Below are positions 1 to 11,746 of a DNA stretch of 64,000 nucleotides, one piece after another. This DNA comes from Azadirachta indica (taxonomy: Eukaryota > Streptophyta > Magnoliopsida > Sapindales > Meliaceae): positions 20,540,350 through 20,604,349 of the forward strand of contig CM040452.1 in the NCBI GenBank assembly GCA_022749755.1, given 5' to 3'. Numbering within the stretch: position 1 is the stretch's first letter; every line of letters begins with the position of its first letter. The position numbers were made by a program, and so were the translations under genes. The notes under the pieces were generated by a model that was not told where the DNA came from, made no database searches, and was given only the letters and a program-made list of their open reading frames with translations.

Positions 1-610
1 GTAAGAGATTTTATGATTAATGTTGTAAAAAATTGACAACAAATTTGACAATATTAATACATAACTTTTAAAATTAACTATTTTAATCAAATATTCTATT
101 TAAAAAATTATATATAATTAATATTGTAAAAAAATTATAAAAAATTTGAATAAAAATATAATTAAGAGTTAAAATATTATTATAATTTAAAAAATAAATG
201 TTAAAATAAAGATTGTATTGATGATTACAAAATAAAAATAAAATAATATATTCATTTTATATGTTTTATAATAATTAAAGGATAAAATAATTAGTTTAAA
301 ATAAGAATAGTTATCTTAGTAGTATTTTTATATTTTACTAAAATTAAAGGTATTTTCATATTTTTTTAAAGTTAAAAGGTTTCCCACATAGATTAAGACC
401 CTAAGGGATAAATTGTTTTTCTCTTTAAAAAAAGTAAAGTATAATATCTTTTCATAAAAGATGACATTGATAGGTTTTTATTTATTACTGTAAGGCTCTT
501 TATTTACTTATATATCTTCTACCATACCACAAAGCTCATGATTAGGTTTTATTGGTCATATAATTTGTTGTGTTTAAATATATATTACAATACATTAAAA
601 TATTTATTAA
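1..610 (+). repeat. Dispersed repeat family, copy R1 (left end outside window)
   Basis: AT-rich, no credible gene. It aligns by eye, in the same orientation, with 25965-27640 and in part with 15270-15860 and 40470-40890. The shared core includes a motif reading roughly 'aggttttattggtcatataattt' (in pieces) near 545-570 and 'ttataaaagatg' near 450. The class is unknown. It could be a degraded LTR or a long non-autonomous element, since no ends or target duplication are visible here. Confidence 0.55.
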
Positions 611-991
611 AGGATAATTACCCCTATACTAGATCTGATGTACTATAATTATCCCCTAATAATTCAAAACAAACTAAAACTTCTTTACCGTTACTTTTTT
701 AACAGATAAAACTTGCTTTTTAAAGGTAAAATGGACGATTTGCCTTATATTGACTAACGTGGCCTAAATATGATTTGATAATTTAGTATTTATAATCTTA
801 CAATTCCTTAAAATGAAAAAAAAAAAACTAAAATTAATTAATTTTTAATTTTATTTATATTATATTTATATTTTATACATTTATATTTATATTTACTTTC
901 TTATTTATATTTATATCTATAGTTTTATTTTATATACCTATTTCTATATTTTTAATGTATATTTATATTTATATATTTAAATTTATATTTA

Positions 992-1217
992 AGGGAAGGG
1001 TTAAGGACCTTTTTTTTTTACACAATTTTTTATATTAAATGTAAGTAGTTAAATTTATGTACATCCAACTGTTGATATTACATTTAACATGTACATTAAT
1101 TATGCATTAATTATATTATCAGATGCAATTCAATTTTTGAATGTGTTTAAATTTAACAGTTTATATTTAATGTAAAAATAATTGTATATAAAAAATGGGG
1201 CCATTGATCCTGTCCCT
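992..1217. mobile_element. Short MITE with imperfect terminal inverted repeats
   Basis: The element starts AGGGAAGGGTTAAGGACC and its far end, read on the other strand, starts AGGGACAGGATCAATGG. The inward sequences remain complementary for about 60 bases with mismatches. Both ends abut the dinucleotide TA, consistent with a Tc1/mariner- or PIF-type target duplication. It has no coding capacity. A related end sequence occurs at about 13735-13757. Confidence 0.55.
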
Positions 1218-2182
1218 TATATTTATATTTATATTTTTAATCTATATCTATATTTATATCTATATCTATATTTTTAACCTATATATATATATATATGCTT
1301 TTAGTTTTGTTTATATTTATATTTATGTTTATTTTAATTTTTAATATATAATAATATTTTTATTATTATTTCATGGCTACACTCAATGGATGGTGGTGCT
1401 AAGCGACAAAGCTTGGTCAAAAACTGAGATGGTGGTCTTGGAGACGGGGTCTTGAGCTCACAATGCTTGATGAGAAGTTAAGATGGTGGCTATGGGTTCA
1501 TGCAAGGAATAAAATGAGTTGGTGATTGGATTTCTATTTTGGATTTTTATCAAAAATATTTTTTTATTTTTAATAATTTAATATACATGTTAAATAATTT
1601 TTTATTTTTTTTTATTTATTATATAATATATTATATTATTATTCCTCACATTAAATCATCTCTTTTAAAATCGCATAACAAGTGGTTTCAAGAATATTTA
1701 AATAAAAGTATATTTTTTTTAATTTAATAGAAAAATCTTGACATAGAAGTGGTTTTGATATTTTTTAAATTATTAAGAGATAATTGTAGCATATCAAATC
1801 TAACAGAGGGAAATTGTAGTTCCTCTTTATTGAATTGGAATTCAATTGATTCATTAATACTAGCTTATTTATATAGGTTTGAAATAGAAAAAATGATTAC
1901 AAGGAAAATAAATAATTATAAAAGAATATTAATGCACGAAAATTGATCATGGACTCGATCTTACACTCAAACCAAAACTACATTATTTTATCAAGTAATG
2001 TATACAAAAGTAAAAGTGAATCCAAGTCATTCTTTGGAATATAAATTGTGAGTTGTGGTGTAAAAAGTTAAAGTAGTTCAAAATCTGACATAAATCAATA
2101 TAATATCCTAAGTTTAACTTATTTAGGAGGTTTTTAAACTTAAAGGATCCATTATATAACGAGACTAATGTACGAGAAATAC

Positions 2183-2340
2183 AAAAAGTTTAAAAAGACT
2201 TATCTTTTTAAAGCCTAAAATTTAAAGTGCTTCTAACCCTAAACTTTATTTTAATTAATTTAAAAAGTTTAAAAAGACTTATCTTTTTAAAGCCTAAAAT
2301 TTAAAGTGCTTCTAACCCTAAACTTTATTTTAATTAATTT
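2183..2340. repeat. Perfect 79-bp tandem duplication
   Basis: Bases 2183-2261 are repeated exactly at 2262-2340. The unit begins AAAAAGTTTAAAAAGAC and ends TTAATTAATTT. The lack of any difference implies a recent duplication in otherwise non-coding DNA. Confidence 0.9.
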
Positions 2341-3536
2341 AAAATTAATTAAAATAAATGCTTTATTCGAATTGGGATTAATTAAAAAAAAATTTTATTA
2401 AAAGGAAAAATATTTCATTAAAAGTACGAGTTTTTAAATTTCCTTCTAATTAGGATTAATTAGAATAAGTATATTATTCTAGTTAGAAATAATTAGAATA
2501 AATGTTTTATTACAAGTATAAATATTTAGACATCTCTTTCAAATAAGATTTAATTATGCTAATTTAAATTCTAAATAAAATCTTATTTTAAGGGAATTTA
2601 ACTTGCATTAGGATAGATTTACATGAACTAGTCTTGCTCTATTACAACTCCACACACTATATAAAGAGCCATGACTCTACATTCAACCATCACAAGAAAT
2701 CATGATCAATAGATCACGTTTAATCATATCTTAAAGAGAGATTCATTAACTAAAAGTACTAAGAGAGCATGTCGTTGAAGGAATACCTTCTCCTTCACGA
2801 CAACACTCATGATTCTTGACTTACTTTTTAACTTTGCCTTATTGTTTTGTCATCTTTCTTACATCTTTTAACTTTCAATTTGGTTGTTTTAGACTCTCAA
2901 ATTACTTTGTTTGTAATCTTAATTTTTTAATTACAATTAGTCTTATTGAATAATGTCACGAGTGAATTCTTTTAATATTAATCAAATTTCTTTATAATTG
3001 TGATTCACCATTAAATCATTGTGTTTTTTTGTATTAATTTTGGGACTATCTTACTCCCACACACACTGTAAACTGACAATTTGAGGTTTGTATTTTTTTT
3101 AAATATGTTTCAGTTGCAGAAATAGTAACAGACGATAGTGGTAGATTTTTCCGTTCAAATTCAAGTTAGTCTTCTAAAGTTACAATATTACGACTTTCAA
3201 ATCTGTCCAAGAGACGTAGTAGGATTATTGACGAAATTGAGACTACCCTATCCCGCCAAGATGGATTGAGCCACGTTAGCAGACGCCTTCTCTGTATTAT
3301 AATTTTCTATACAATAGGACACATGGTATAATGTTTGTGGGCCAGGCTATCGCAGTATTATCAATTAAATTGATTTTTTTTAAAAATAATTAAATAATAA
3401 CATAAGATTTGCCTTAAAAATAATTGATTTTTTTAACAATTTTTATTTTTATTTTTTTTGCTAGTTTTAGGATACAAGGAATTCCATTTACGTGTTATTT
3501 GAATTTATTAAAAAAATAATAATTCCACTATGTGTA

Positions 3537-3728
3537 TTAATGTCTGCTATGGTCTTGTTCTCCCCGTGGGTCCCAGTATTAAAGCTAAATGTCAACCAAA
3601 GTCGTTGCTCTAATCAACTCTCAATCAAATCTCTTCCACACAACTAGAATTTCAACTCTTCTTATATACAGAAGAAGCCGAGCTCTAATTTCTGTCTCCT
3701 GCAAATTCTATCATCAAATTAATTAAAC
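3537..3728 (+). promoter_or_regulatory. Promoter and 5' UTR of receptor kinase copy 1
   Basis: This segment is similar to 31319-31547 upstream of copy 2, including a shared 'ATTAATGTCT', a 'GTCAACCAAAG' element and the 5' UTR running into the start codon. A TATATA box lies at 3663-3668, about 60 bases before the ATG. Copy 2 has GGTCAACC at the shared element, which is a WRKY W-box (TTGACC on the other strand); copy 1 has TGTCAACC, which is not a full W-box. Confidence 0.55.
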
Positions 3729-4653
3729 ATGATGAAGATGGAGAAGTTTGTTATTCATCGTCTTCTTTTTCTTTCACTCGCTGCTTTTTGCTTCACAATT
3801 AATACTCTTACTTCCGCAGCCACTCTACCAGAAAATGAAAGTACGTAATACGTATTTAAATAATTATCTTAACGTAGCTATTACTCTTGAGTCAAGATTT
3901 TAGAGTTCTGATTGAATCTATATCTATATATATACCTAAAGAGCATAGATCGATGAATGAAAGGGCCGTGCGGTTCATTTAACGGGCTTTTGTTCTTTGT
4001 TTAATTAATTTGCAGTTCAAGCCTTGGAAGATATAGCAAAAACTCTAGGCAAGACCAACTGGAATTTCAACGTGAATCCATGCAGTGGACAATCGGGATG
4101 GAATGATACCAATCCGGCCGACAAAGATTTTGCAAATGTTGTCACCTGCAACTGCTCCCACGACACTCTTTGCCATGTTGTTAGCATGTACGTATCTCTA
4201 ACCAGATCTTTATTATTAGATATATTTAATTTAAACGTTTTTGACTTTTTTGTTTAATTTATTCTAATATATACCAACTTAATCATACATAATTAATTGT
4301 TATTTTTACAAAATTGTTGAGAATTATGCAGCATGAGTTCACATAGACTAAAAGAAATAATTATATATAGTGGATTTATCATAAGAAAAAAAAATACTCG
4401 TTAATATTTATATATATATACACACGATTTTATTTACTTCCATGGATTATTTTTGACTTTATTCTTAATTTATGGATAATTTTTAAAAATAACCTAAAAT
4501 TTTAGAAAATCATCTGCAATATTTATATCAAGAATAGATGATTGTTATCTTTAACAGAAAATGATTAAATGATGCTTTTGTCCTTATTGTAGTTCAAATT
4601 TTATGTGCGCAGACAAAAATAACCCTCATGTAATAAAAACACAAAATTAATCC

Positions 4654-4696
<43 letters not shown>

Positions 4697-7075
4697 CTGT
4701 ATACCCTTAAAAAAATTAATCAATTATATATTAAAATTAAATTAAATTAATCTCTTCAAAAAACAAATAAAGCAAACTTGAAAAATTAATTAATTAAATA
4801 AACTAAATATATAAATTATTATTATTAATTAACCAATATGTATATATTAATTCATTAAATAATTTTATTAATTATTCTCTCCATCTGCATAGAATTAATA
4901 TTTTTAAATTATATAGTATTATTATAAATTAAAATTAAAGAGTGGAGTTGAGCTCCAGAAATTGATTGAGAATCATCGCATGCCTTCATTCCCAAAATTT
5001 CCAGCAACCCTTAACTTTAATTATCTATTTTGCTTCAACTCCGAATTGGCCCTCTTGCCGTCCTTGCTATTACAACAGCAACAAATGCATCCCTTTGCTG
5101 CTAAGCGCGGATTCATTCGGCTCTAAGAATAGCAACTATTGCAATTACAACTAACAACATACCTTCTGATAAAAATATTTATAAATTTTCTATTAAACAT
5201 ATGAATATCACAATCACAACTATAAATTTAAAGTATAACAATATAATTAAAATAAATAAATAACAAATTAAGAGAAAAAATGAGTAAAGAAATTCTGGTC
5301 CGAGCGTAGTGAGACATGCTAATAAGCATTCTTTTAAAATCAAAAAGTCTTCTCCTCGTGTAGGTAGTAACGGTTTTCTTTAATTTCAAGATACAACCCA
5401 ATACTCATACCCAATCTTCTCGATGAACACGACCATCGGAAGATAAACACCAAGTTTTAGATGTCACAATTGTTTAAAATATACTATTAAAATAGAATTT
5501 TATAATAATATATATTTTACACTCCTTTTCTTTTATGCACACTATTTAAATGAATACAAATATTCTTTATATAGTAGTGAAATAATTTGAGTAATAAATA
5601 TATATTAAAGATAAAAACTTTATAACTCATGTATTAAACTAAAGTAAATGATAAGATTAATGGTGTAATTTAAAACTTGTAACCACCATATAATACCAAT
5701 TGTTTATAATAAATAACTCATAAAATTAGATAATAGTTTTTGAAACATTTTTTCCAACACCTTCATCTTCTATTGTCGGTAAGCTCTCAAATCTCCAAAT
5801 TCTTAAATCCACTATAATTTTACAAATCCTAAAATTTTCTAATCTAAATATAGTTATTAAACCAAAGCCAAATAGAACCACTTGTTTAAATCCAAAGGAT
5901 TGTCAAACTTAGAACAAAAAGAGAAGAAATCCAGCAAAAAGGAGGAGAGTGAGAGAGAAAAGATAAGGGAGAAAAAAAGAAAGAAGAGCAAGAGAGAAAG
6001 AAATAAAAAGAAAAGATGAGAGAGAGTGGTATAGAATTTTAATATATTTTTATTTAATAACTTTAATTATGTGCAATTATAAATTTACCTTTAAATTAAT
6101 TTTTTATTTTCTAAATATTTTTAAAATTTTAATTTTACTCTTGACACCGTTAAAGATAATGGTATTTTACTGTTAATAAAATCATTGCTGATAACTTTTA
6201 AAATATTTAAATTATATTTAAAAATTATTAATAAATTACGAGACAAAATTGAAAGTAACTCTCCCCATATTTTGGGGAAAGATTAGATCATAGGAGGCAG
6301 CATGGCCTAGTGGCCAACTTGGTTGACGTAATGCGTTCCAATTTAATTGTAGTCCAGCAATCCTTGACTTTGACTTGGGCAAGTTATATATGTGTTGGTG
6401 TTAATAGATCAGTTCGGTTTTTGAGATCCCCGAGTAGTCATAGGTAAATAGCAGCTATCTCCGACCGAGGAGGTCCAGAAAATCGTGGTTTGGTTTTTGG
6501 TACATAAATGGATCCGCCTTCTTTAAATAATTTATTATACAGTTAAATCCTTTCAATTTAAAATCATAAAATAATTTTTATTATTGCTTAAAAAATATCG
6601 ATTCATTCTGTTGTCGATGTTTCTATTTTTCTTTTAAAGCTTAATTATCTATTATTATAAAAAAATGTAATAAGAATTAAAATTAAATTTCAAAATTTCC
6701 CTCCGACCACAGAAGACTAAAGGCTCAGAGTCTGCAAGGCTCCCTCCCGCCAGAAATGGCCAGGCTCCCTTTCCTCCAAGAAATGTAAGTAGCGCCAGCA
6801 GCAACTATTGCCTTTTTTTCATTCCAATTTTGCCCATCACTATCTCTAAAATTACCCTTTTATTATAGGGAATGAACTTTTAACTGTACTCTGACTTTCT
6901 TCCGACAGTGATTTAAGTCGTAACTACCTCAATGGTACTCTCCCGCCAGAATGGGGCTCCCTGCCACTCGTCAACATGTATGCTACTGCTAGCTCTCAAT
7001 CTCATTTTTTCTAAATCAAACCTAATCCTTATTTTTAAATGTGTATTTCAGCTGAAGTGCAATTGCCAGTTACAA

Positions 7076-7115
<40 letters not shown>

Positions 7116-10100
7116 CCCAAATGATTAATTTAAATTTTGTTTTCATTTTTATTTGAATCAAACCTCAGGAACTAGCTAGTTAACACATATATAACTGCAT
7201 ATTGATTCTTGTACATTACATTTCAGCTCCATTCTTGCAAACCGGATAACAGGTCCAATCCCAAAATCATTTGCCAACATCTCCACTCTTACCAGTTTGT
7301 GAGTTTTTCTTATTTTTCTAGTCTTTAATTTCTTACCCTTCAATTTTACAAAATCCTTGTTTTAATTAATAAATGATTCTTTAACTCTCTCTCTCTATAT
7401 ATATATATGCATATGATGATCCTACAGTGTTGTCGAGTCTAATCAGCTTTCGGGAGTTTTGCCTCCAGAGCTCGGAGATCTATTCAACATTGAAAGACTG
7501 TACGACACATCTAAATCTATTCATTTAATATCCCAACCCAAATGCTGAAGCATTTGAACATTTAGATTGATACCTAATTAGCGGGTGCTTGCTCTTGATA
7601 CAGAATTCTTTCCTCAAACAATTTTACAGGGCAGATACCTGCAACATTTGCTAAGTTGACCAATCTGAAGGACTTGTAAACTTCTGATTCTTCTTACAAC
7701 CTTCTAGGTTTTTTATACAGTCAACTTAAAGTATTTATGGTATTGAATATCTTTTTTGTTACTTTGACGCAGCCGGATTAGTGACAACCGTTTTACGGGA
7801 CAGATACCCGATTTTATTCAGAACTGGACAAATCTAGGAGCATATCTTGGAGCAAATCTTGGATATGGAAGACTGTGAGAGCTTAGCTTTACTCCTTAAT
7901 TTGTTATATTCATTACAAGAATTTTCATGTGTTATGCTGACTAATGAAAACTGACAACAGAAACATTCAAGCTAGTGGTTTGGTTGGGCCTATTCCTTCT
8001 GCCATTGCTTCGCTCGCAAAATTAACTGACTTGTATGAATGAATTTTCAATTCTGACTATATTTCTTTTTTCCAGTTACTATATAATGTATATTGAGTTC
8101 ACATATTAATCTTGTGCTTGGTTAAATTTTAACAAATATCAACATGCAGGAGAATTAGTGACCTGAATGGACCTGAAGCAACTTTTCCACCAATTGTTAA
8201 CATGACGAATATGAAAACACTGTAAGTAAATTGATTCAAAGGAGAAACCTTCAGCAGATAATTTTGGCAAGAAGAAAAATCATAATGTTTTATTGATTTT
8301 TTTAACAGTATATTGAGGAGTTGCAATATCAGTGGACCAATGCCTGAATATCTTGGGCAAATGGGAAACCTGAAAGTCTTGTTAGTAGACTCTGCCTTCT
8401 TCTCCCCTCTAATTTTTACAGAAGAGAAAAAAGAGAACGTCTGGACATATTAGTTTACTTATGTTTTGTTTATGATTTCTTGCAGAGATCTCAGCTACAA
8501 CAAATTAAGTGGAGTAATTCCAAGCAGCTTTAATGGTTCAAATGTGCAATATATGTAAGCATTTCTTCGTCAAAATGCAGGTTGTCCTTTCGTTTTATGT
8601 TTATTACCTAATCAACTGAGTTTATTGTCAATTTGTCAGATATTTAACTGGAAACATGCTAACCGGAACGATTCCGTCTTGGATACTGGAAAAAGGAAGG
8701 AACATGTAAGCTTTCTCTTCCCACGTGCACTATGTAATTTGTTAAATAATTATCTTATTTATTAAATTTCTATGGGCAGAGATCTTTCGTATAACAATTT
8801 AACTGCTGGAAGCTCAGATTCACACTGCCGAAGCGGGACCGTGTAAGAATGTTGACAAATGATAAATCCGAAAACTTAGTATATATCTTCAGTACACTGG
8901 CTAAATTTGATACCTTGTGCCATTTTTTGTAGGAACTTGTTTGCGAGCTCTCCCAAGGGCACCAACTCGTAAGCTTTCAATTCACGTTGATTGATTTATT
9001 TATCTTGTCATTTAATCATGATTCTATGATGCTGATCACCTTAATCACCTTACATCATTCCAGCACTGGAATTGTTTCATGTTTGAGAAACTTCCGCTGT
9101 CAAAAGAGTAAGTCAGAACGTCCTTCTAAAGTGATAGCCAGAATGTGTTTTTCTTAACAAATTGGTTACTGGATTGCTGTTTCTTCTCCCAGCTTACTAC
9201 TCTGTTCGTATAAATTGCGGTGGAAGAGAAGTGCCTGTAAATGGAAGCACAACATTTGAAGATGACACGGATCCATCGGGACCTTCAAACTTTGCAGGCG
9301 GAAGCAATTGGGCACTTAGCAACACCGGTCATTTCCTGGACGATAATCGCACAATGCGCACTTTTAATCCGACAAATACGTCTAGATTGTTAATGACTGA
9401 TTCCCAGCTGTACATGCAAGGTCGCATTTCTCCCATTTCTTTAACTTACTATGGATTCTGTCTGGGAAACGAAACTACACTGTCAACCTTCACTTTGCTG
9501 AGATAATGTTCACTAATGACAAAAATTTCAGCAGTTTAGGAAGACGCATATTTGATGTTTATGTTCAGGTAATTAATAGTCTCAGCACAACAACTAAGTA
9601 AATATCGTCAGTTTTGAACTTCGCCTTCAGGCTGGCTTTTACTAACAAAGTGAAATGTTACATACAGTAGCTGCATTAATAGTTCAGCTAATTGAGTATA
9701 ACTATTGCTGCAGGGGAAGCTGGTGTTGAAAGATTTCAATATTGAGGATGCGGCCGGAGGGGTTGGGAAAGCAACTGTACAAAGTTTTCCTATTGTTGTG
9801 AGCAACAATACTGTGGAGATTCGTCTTTATTGGGCTGGGAAAGGGACAACTTGTGTTCCTGTTAGAGGAGTTTATGGTCCTCTTATATCAGCTATTAACG
9901 TTAGTTCTGGTAGGTTTAAATTAATACTAACACAAAAGGCTTCTAAATTTCAAATTATATCGGCTATTTCTGTAACTTCCATGTTTCTTTAATTTCAAGC
10001 AGATTTCACACCTCCATCAGAAAATGGCAGCGGTAGTTCTATACCTGCAGGGGCAGTGGTTGGAATCGTGGTTGGAGCAGTATCTGCCACAATCCTGATT

Positions 10101-11746
10101 CTGGGTATCCTTTGGTGGAAGGGCTGTTTTAAATCGAAGAGTACATTGGAACGAGGTACTAAATTAAAATAGGATTAACATTTGTTCTCATTACAATTAA
10201 TTTTCCTCTTTCCTTCGAGTTTTTATTGAACAAGTTTCTTCCGCAGAATTCAAGGGTCTAGACTTGCATACTGGTACCTTTACTTTGAGGCAAATTAAAG
10301 CAGCCACAAACAACTTTGATATTGCTAACAAGATTGGAGAAGGTGGTTTTGGCCCTGTTTACAAGGTACATTGTACTTGATCATTTGCTTCCTTCCGAAT
10401 AAGTATCTGAATCTCACAGCATTTTCCTGAAATATGCAGGGTCTTTTGGCAGATGGCACTGTAATTGCAGTCAAGCAACTTTCTTCCAAATCAAAGCAAG
10501 GAAATCGAGAATTCATCAATGAAATTGGCATGATTTCTGCTCTGCAACACCCTAATCTTGTCAAGCTCTACGGATGTTGCATAGAAGGAGATCAGTTACT
10601 GCTAGTCTACGAGTACCTGGAGAATAACAGCCTTGCTCGTGCTTTGTTCGGTAAATTTCTAACCACATAACACTTACAAATCCCTCAAAACATGCGCATA
10701 TATGTATGATAAACACAATCGTTTTTTCATTTTTCTTTTTGGGCAATTTGAAGGTCCTAAAGAGTATCGGTTGAAGCTAGATTGGCCAACAAGGCACAGA
10801 ATTTGCGTCGGAATAGCGAGGGGTTTGGCTTATCTCCACGAAGAATGTAGATTAAAGATTGTACACAGAGATATCAAAGCAACCTATGTGCTTCTCGACA
10901 GGGACTTGAATCCTAAAATATCTGATTTCGGTTTAGCCAAGCTCGATGAAGAAGATAACACCCACATAAGTACCCGAGTTGCCGGAACTTTGTGAGTTGC
11001 TGCATACTAATTTCTGATGATTGCCTCCCCTTTTCATCTCTTAAAATTTCACCGAAGTGACCCAAATTCTTGACTCAATTTGCAGTGGATATATGGCACC
11101 AGAATATGCAATGCGCGGCCATTTAACACACAAAGCAGATGCTTACAGTTTCGGAATTGTTGCCTTGGAAATCGTTAGCGGAAGAAGCAACTCTAGCAGG
11201 AAGCCTAAAGAGGATGCCTTCTATCTTCTCGATTGGGTAACCTTTCATTTCTGTTCGAAACTGTTTTCGGAATTTGTTTTATATTATTAAAGAAAAATAA
11301 AAGAAAGCATTTTCGAAGCAGATTGTTTGACTCAATTCACCATTTGATAGGCTTGTGACTTAAAAGAGAAGGGAAACTTAATAGACCTAGTGGATCAAAG
11401 CCTGGGTTCAGATTTTGACAAAGAACAAGTGATGGTAATGATCAATGTAGCTTTGCTATGCGCCGATGTTTCTCCAACAGCTAGGCCTTTGATGTCTTCG
11501 GTGGTGAGCATGCTGGAAGGCAGAGCTGAGGTTGAAGATTTTATTCCGGATTCCAGTGTCTCCAACATTGATGAAACAAAGTCTGAAGCAATGAGAAGGT
11601 ATTACCAGTTCGGCACAGAACAGAGCGTTAGCGGAAACGAGACACGAAGTATGTCTATAGACGGGCCGTTTACCGGATCTTCGACATCTGCCGCTGATCT
11701 GTATCCCGTCACCTTCAATTCGGACTATTGGAAAAACAGGGAATAG
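3729..11746 (+). pseudogene. LRR-malectin receptor-like kinase, copy 1 (LRR-VIII-2 type), frameshifted
   Basis: 24 exons: 3729-3840, 4016-4187, 6713-6784, 6909-6977, 7227-7298, 7428-7499, 7604-7675, 7773-7874, 7961-8032, 8150-8221, 8309-8380, 8486-8554, 8640-8705, 8780-8842, 8933-8968, 9064-9107, 9193-9568, 9714-9909, 10003-10155, 10247-10365, 10440-10650, 10754-10991, 11086-11236, 11351-11746. The original product would be about 1025 residues: signal peptide, LRRs (mostly one 66-72-nt exon each), malectin domain (about 413-600), one membrane helix (about 620-643) and a Ser/Thr kinase (about 678-950) with IGEGGFG, VIAVK, HRD, DFG and APE. The family includes Arabidopsis LIK1, At1g53430 and RKF1, which are plasma-membrane receptors. 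Damage: a one-base deletion near 9470, seen against copy 2, gives a stop at 9504-9506 after about 516 residues. The catalytic-loop Asn is also Tyr (10885-10887). A single-base assembly error could explain the frameshift but not the Tyr. Confidence 0.85.
4446..6262 (+). mobile_element. Non-autonomous element with long terminal inverted repeats, in intron 2 of receptor kinase copy 1
   Basis: The first about 110 bases (from about 4450) and the last about 130 bases (to about 6260) are inverted copies of each other: 'TAATTTATGGATAATTTTTA' at the left against 'TAATTTATTAATAATTTTTA' on the other strand at the right, and 'TATCTTTAAC' in both. The interior has a (TAA)n run at about 4653-4696 and no long frame. 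A related, inverted and shorter copy lies at about 27800-28690. The long TIRs suggest a Mutator-type non-autonomous element; a clean target duplication was not resolved. Confidence 0.55.

Larger units (their letters stand above)
611..3536. other. AT-rich intergenic region upstream of receptor kinase copy 1
   Basis: No gene is supported here; the short open frames at 1539-1946 are AT-rich noise. It holds (TATATT)n-like low-complexity DNA at about 840-990 and 1220-1330, a small MITE at 992-1217 and a perfect 79-bp tandem duplication at 2183-2340. A TATA-like stretch at 2658-2667 is followed by a T-rich transcript-like segment up to about 3060, which could be a decayed LTR. Sequence at about 3330-3420 matches 28930-29010, so the upstream flank belongs to the duplicated receptor kinase unit. 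Confidence 0.5.

Noticed and set aside
1950..3150. Possible solo LTR with a TATATAAAG box at about 2658
   Set aside because: I could not find matching TG/CA ends or a target duplication, so it is mentioned only as part of the intergenic region.
6300..6400. tRNA-like box A (TGGCCTAGTGG at 6303-6313) hinting at a SINE
   Set aside because: No good box B at the right distance, no poly-A tail and no second copy in the window, so a chance match is more likely.
9608..9808. Open frame on the opposite strand of the malectin exon
   Set aside because: It is a shadow of the + strand coding region, and its counterpart in copy 2 is not maintained.
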